A DNA stretch of 64,000 nt, taken from assembly GCA_038845865.1 (NCBI GenBank), contig JAWBQJ010000001.1:248001-312000 (forward strand), in the 5' to 3' direction. The translations under genes were made by a program, and so were the position numbers. Positions 61,031-64,000 of this stretch are shown piece after piece. Position 1 is the stretch's first letter. Every line of letters starts with the position of its first letter. The DNA is from Desulfurococcaceae archaeon. Lineage in GTDB: Archaea > Thermoproteota > Thermoprotei_A > Sulfolobales > Desulfurococcaceae. The notes under the pieces are model-generated. The model was not told the origin of the DNA. It saw only the letters and a list, made by a program, of their open reading frames with translations, and did no database searches.

Positions 61031-62868
61031 TCCACCACCTTCACCGGCTTAATCGCTTTAAATGCACAGAACCTGGCGCAAATTCCGCAGCCGTTACAAT
61101 CCTCTTCGATTATCACGGCCTTACCAGCTTCCATGAATATGGCAGGGCAACCCGTAGATGCCAAGCACGCTTTACACCCTCTGCACAGATCTTTTTCAAC
61201 GTAGTACCTGAGAGCGGCGCCCTGCGTTCTAACTTCTAGTAGCGCGCACGGATGCCTAGCTATGACAACGTTTACACCCGGCTTCGATAGCATGTCTTCG
61301 AGGATGCCGATCATCTCGTCGAAGTTGTATGGATCTACTACGACCACGTTATCTGGCCCGATGGCCCTCACTACATCTTCTATTGGAATGGACTTCACCT
61401 CTCTTCCAGTCTCGCTCACTTTCCACGCGGGAGTGGATTGGTGGCCGGTCATCGCGACTACGCCGTTGTCGAGTATGAGGACTAGTAAGTTAACCTTCTT
61501 GTTTACCGCTTCAATTAATGACGGTATTCCAGCGTGGTAAAACGTAGAATCCCCAATAACCGCTACGACAGGCTCTTTGAAGCCGGCGATTTTTATACCT
61601 GCAGCCATTGATATGCTCGCTCCCATACTGTGCTCTGTCCACAACATGTCTATGGGAGGATATACCGAAAGGGCGTAGCAACCTATGTCGCCTATTATGG
61701 GGACGTCACTGAGTTTTAACCTCCTCCTAGAAATCGCGATCTTTAGCGCTAAGAATGAGAATCTGTGGGGGCACCCAGGGCATAGAGGCGGGGGCCTTGG
61801 AGGCACCTGTACTTGGGGTAGTTCGGTGGCCTTTGCGTGTACTCCAAGAGCTCTCTCGACGATATGCTTATTCAGCTCACCTTCCAGCGGCGTGTGGCCT
61901 GTGAGCTTCCCCCTCACTGGGGCATTCAAGCCCATTTCAAAGAGTAGCGCCTTCAAGCCTTCTTCGAGGTAGGGATCCAGCTCCTCGACCACTATTATCT
62001 CCTTGCACCCGGCTAGCGTCTTCGTTAAGAACCTTGCAGGAAGCGGATATAAAAGGCCTAGCTTAACGATTCTCGCGTTTAAACCACGTTCTACTGCAAT
62101 CTCCTTCACGTAGTTATACGCTACACCCTCCGTAACCACACAGACATCGCCGGATCCCTCGACCTTGTTTAGGTCGTACTTTTCCGCCGCTATCTCCACG
62201 CGCGCCAGCTGGTCGTCAAGCCATTTATGCCTTTCAAGGTTCCACTTCATGCCGGCTCTCACAAACCTGGGAGGGTTTTTTGTGAACCTGGGCTCCCGGT
62301 TCAGCCTCCTCACCTCGCCGAGCACTACGTCTCCCACAGCGTGGTTTACCCTCGTGGTAGTCCTCAGTATTACAGGTAAGCTCAACTCTTCGCTTAGATC
62401 AAAGGCTATCTTGGTATAGTCCTTGGCCTCCTGGGGGCTTGATGGCGAGATCATCGGTAACTTAGCCAATTTCGCGTACCACCTACTGTCCTGCTCGGTT
62501 TGCGTGGTGTGGGGTCCCGGATCGTCGGCGACCAGTACTACGAGGCCGCCGTCCACGCCGGAGTATGCCGCGGAAAGAACAGGATCTGACGCCACGTTTA
62601 GGCCCGGTGCTTTCATGGTTGCCATAGCTCGTAGCCCGGTAATTGCAACCCCATAAGCTACCTCGAATGCAACGCGCTCGTTTACTGCCCACTCTACGTA
62701 CATGTCAACAAGGTGACTACTGTACCTTTGAAGAGCCATTATAACTTCGCTAGAAGGCGTACCGGGGTACCCGGTAACAACCTTCGTGCCCGCTTCTATG
62801 ATACCACGCGCAATGGCCTCGTTACCCATTAGGGCGAGCCTGGTTCCCGGGGGCGCCAGGAGGCTCAT
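61027..62868 (-). CDS. iorA: indolepyruvate ferredoxin oxidoreductase alpha subunit
   Basis: 613 residues. N-terminal pyrimidine-binding domain (GYPGTPSSEV), C-terminal TPP domain (CPGCPHRFS, GDIGCYALS, VIGDSTFYHAGIPS), and ferredoxin-like cysteines CRGCKACLASTGCP and CNGCGICARFC at the end for two 4Fe-4S clusters. Acts in amino-acid fermentation; its acyl-CoA products feed AcdA. Confidence 0.95.
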   Translation of the reverse strand: MSLLAPPGTRLALMGNEAIARGIIEAGTKVVTGYPGTPSSEVIMALQRYSSHLVDMYVEWAVNERVAFEVAYGVAITGLRAMATMKAPGLNVASDPVLSAAYSGVDGGLVVLVADDPGPHTTQTEQDSRWYAKLAKLPMISPSSPQEAKDYTKIAFDLSEELSLPVILRTTTRVNHAVGDVVLGEVRRLNREPRFTKNPPRFVRAGMKWNLERHKWLDDQLARVEIAAEKYDLNKVEGSGDVCVVTEGVAYNYVKEIAVERGLNARIVKLGLLYPLPARFLTKTLAGCKEIIVVEELDPYLEEGLKALLFEMGLNAPVRGKLTGHTPLEGELNKHIVERALGVHAKATELPQVQVPPRPPPLCPGCPHRFSFLALKIAISRRRLKLSDVPIIGDIGCYALSVYPPIDMLWTEHSMGASISMAAGIKIAGFKEPVVAVIGDSTFYHAGIPSLIEAVNKKVNLLVLILDNGVVAMTGHQSTPAWKVSETGREVKSIPIEDVVRAIGPDNVVVVDPYNFDEMIGILEDMLSKPGVNVVIARHPCALLEVRTQGAALRYYVEKDLCRGCKACLASTGCPAIFMEAGKAVIIEEDCNGCGICARFCAFKAIKPVKVVE

Positions 62869-62932
62869 TTAGTGAGCACCACTAGCCTATATATGGGCTA
62901 AACCTAAAAACGGTATTTCACGCTATTACGCA

Positions 62933-63229
62933 CTACCGGCTACCCTTAGATGCCTCAGACTGCTTAGCCTCCTCTTCAAGCTTCTTCAACTCTTCCTCGA
63001 TCTCCCTTTCTATTTCTTCAATAGGTTTGGGCGGAGGTGTCGTGGCAAGCGTGTAACCAATCCACCCCAGTATGCCGAAAACGGCGACTACTGCAACTAT
63101 GAGAGTTAACTTCGTTAACCAGACCCAGAAATCGCCAAAGAGCATTAACCACGCGTACGCGACGATCACGACTATGGATATTGCTACGAGCAGCCACCCT
63201 ATCAGCTGATCTCTACTCATAAATGACAT
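62933..63229 (-). CDS. small membrane protein with charged C-terminal helix
   Basis: 98 residues. Two membrane spans (LIGWLLVAISIVVIVAYAWL, LTLIVAVVAVFGILGWIGYT), then PPPKPIEEIEREIEEELKKL, a charged coiled-coil-like helix. No family recognised. Lies between the iorAB operon and rps27e. Confidence 0.6.
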   Translation of the reverse strand: MSFMSRDQLIGWLLVAISIVVIVAYAWLMLFGDFWVWLTKLTLIVAVVAVFGILGWIGYTLATTPPPKPIEEIEREIEEELKKLEEEAKQSEASKGSR

Positions 63230-63293
63230 TCACCTGTGTTCAAGGAAACTCTGAGAACACATGGGCGTAATAAACTTTATAAATGAACGTTTA

Positions 63294-63494
63294 CTAACCG
63301 AGCTCGGCAACGATCTCTGCGTTAACGATCCTCGCCTTACCCCCGGTAGGTTCAACGAGCTGTGTTCCACAAACCTTGCACTTTCCGGGAAAGGTAGCGT
63401 GGTCGAAGACTACATTTTCAGCACCGCAGTTTTTGCAGACTACCTTGTAGAACCTGCTCTTGGGCATTGGTATAAGTAGCTTTCTCTTCTTCAC
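63294..63494 (-). CDS. rps27e: 30S ribosomal protein S27e
   Basis: 66 residues. Zinc ribbon CKNCGAEN and CKVCGTQL; ends ARIVNAEIV. Component of the small subunit. Starts at the stop of rpl44e (one-base overlap), as usual in archaea. Confidence 0.95.
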   Translation of the reverse strand: MKKRKLLIPMPKSRFYKVVCKNCGAENVVFDHATFPGKCKVCGTQLVEPTGGKARIVNAEIVAELG

Positions 63495-63784
63495 TATTTA
63501 GCCACCTCCACGAGCTCGGCCTTCTTCAGCCTAATGCCTCTTCTGTGCACTATGTAACTGCACTTATTGCATTTAAGTTTTAAGACGACTTTCTTGGTTG
63601 TCTTTGCAAACCTCTTCTGCTCGGGCTTTCTCTTGGATCCGTAACCCCTCTTTTTCCTCTCGTACCTTCTCTCACCTTCGGCAATGCCCCTCCTCTTACC
63701 GTGCTTGTATATCGTTACTGAGTGCTCTGTGTGTGCTCGACATCTCGGGCAGTAGGTCACTATAACTTTGGGGTATTTCGCCAC
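63494..63784 (-). CDS. rpl44e: 50S ribosomal protein L44e
   Basis: 96 residues from GTG 63784, which has GGTG six bases upstream. CPRCRAHTEH and CNKCSY zinc cysteines, with the very basic KRRGIAEGERRYERKKRG. Large-subunit protein. Reading from ATG 63799 adds five residues and is less likely. Operon with rps27e. Confidence 0.95.
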   Translation of the reverse strand: MAKYPKVIVTYCPRCRAHTEHSVTIYKHGKRRGIAEGERRYERKKRGYGSKRKPEQKRFAKTTKKVVLKLKCNKCSYIVHRRGIRLKKAELVEVAK

Positions 63785-63823
63785 GGTAAACACCTGCATA
63801 TAGCGCTACTGCACTAGTTTAAG

Positions 63824-64000
63824 CTAGAGTTTTGAGTGTTTTAAACCTAACGCGTAAGCAACCACGTTTGTTAAAACGTGGAGGGCGAGGATCAAGAGTA
63901 GCGTTGTGACCACATAAAGAGGCCTTAACACGACGTCCCCGATGCCCAGTAAGTAGTAATACGCCGTTACAGCAAGCGCGAAATCCCACTGGTCGAGTAG
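63824..64000 (-). CDS. membrane protein, C-terminal 58 residues only
   Basis: Minus-strand frame open from the window end to TAG at 63824-63826. Hydrophobic segments (LAVTAYYYLLGIGDVVL, VVTTLLLILALHVLTNVVAY) indicate the end of a membrane protein. The rest lies outside the window, so no family can be given. Confidence 0.5.
   Translation of the reverse strand, partial: LLDQWDFALAVTAYYYLLGIGDVVLRPLYVVTTLLLILALHVLTNVVAYALGLKHSKL

Noticed and set aside
1-64000. CRISPR array, insertion sequences, rRNA genes, phage genes
   Set aside because: No regular repeats, transposase-like frames, rRNA motifs or phage structural genes were seen.

Overview
The window looks like chromosomal DNA from a hyperthermophilic crenarchaeon (Thermoproteota). 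Evidence: a reverse gyrase at 52390-56469; archaeal information proteins (Orc1/Cdc6, PriL, aIF5A, S27e, L44e, DtdA, Taw3, NIP7-like); an AspRS of archaeal type; Shine-Dalgarno elements built on GGTGATC; many GTG/TTG starts; TATA boxes upstream of genes; C/D box sRNAs; tRNA genes interrupted by bulge-helix-bulge introns. I cannot fix the genus. The multi-intron tRNA recalls Thermoproteales/Thermofilum-like lineages; the gene content would also fit Desulfurococcales.

Layout. 1-5.1 kb: partial Orc1/Cdc6, THUMP protein, IMPase-family phosphatase, Xaa-Pro peptidase, small proteins. 3.9-6.0 kb: serine-type operon (class V aminotransferase + phosphoglycerate dehydrogenase). 6.1-7.8 kb: initiator tRNA-Met with four introns, then aspartyl-tRNA synthetase. 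7.8-14.5 kb: myo-inositol-phosphate synthase with a PadR-like regulator, adenylate kinase, Lrp-like regulator, radical SAM enzyme, aldo/keto reductase, a small Cys protein coupled to a YkgJ protein. 14.6-20.5 kb: membrane-tethered winged-helix protein and partner, two C/D sRNAs, primase large subunit, tRNA-Thr, MoaD-like protein, and two surface-type unknowns. 20.5-27.2 kb: tRNA quality control and modification (DtdA, Taw3, MetRS beta), ADP-forming acyl-CoA synthetase alpha, a degenerate phosphoesterase with a CTG start, NAPRTase, YjbQ. 27.3-38.7 kb: Hsp20, phosphoesterase, uridine phosphorylase, PfkB kinase, rRNA/tRNA m5C methylase with NIP7-like partner, phosphohexomutase, AMP phosphorylase, geranylgeranyl reductase. 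38.7-45 kb: DHH protein, HD phosphohydrolase with three orphan genes, NMN adenylyltransferase, YkgJ protein, biotin ligase. 45-52.3 kb: MrfA/YprA-like helicase, sugar-nucleotide genes, a frameshifted remnant, and a DNA-binding/substrate-binding fusion regulator divergent from a sodium:solute symporter. 52.4-64 kb: reverse gyrase with a nitrilase-like neighbour, aIF5A, NAD-kinase-like and class II amidotransferase pair, a third C/D sRNA, IorAB, L44e/S27e.

Metabolism suggested: peptide/amino-acid fermentation (Xaa-Pro peptidase, IorAB, AcdA), nucleoside and nucleotide salvage (uridine phosphorylase, PfkB kinase, AMP phosphorylase), NAD salvage (PncB, NadM), archaeal lipid saturation (geranylgeranyl reductase), and inositol phosphate synthesis for lipids or compatible solutes (Ino1, IMPase).

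The most striking item is the initiator tRNA-Met gene: 192 bp for a 74-nt tRNA, with introns I place at 30/31, 37/38, 39/40 and 59/60. One of them (39/40) seems to form its splice motif only while the 37/38 intron is still present, which implies ordered splicing. No CRISPR array, insertion sequence, rRNA gene or complete novel defence system was seen.
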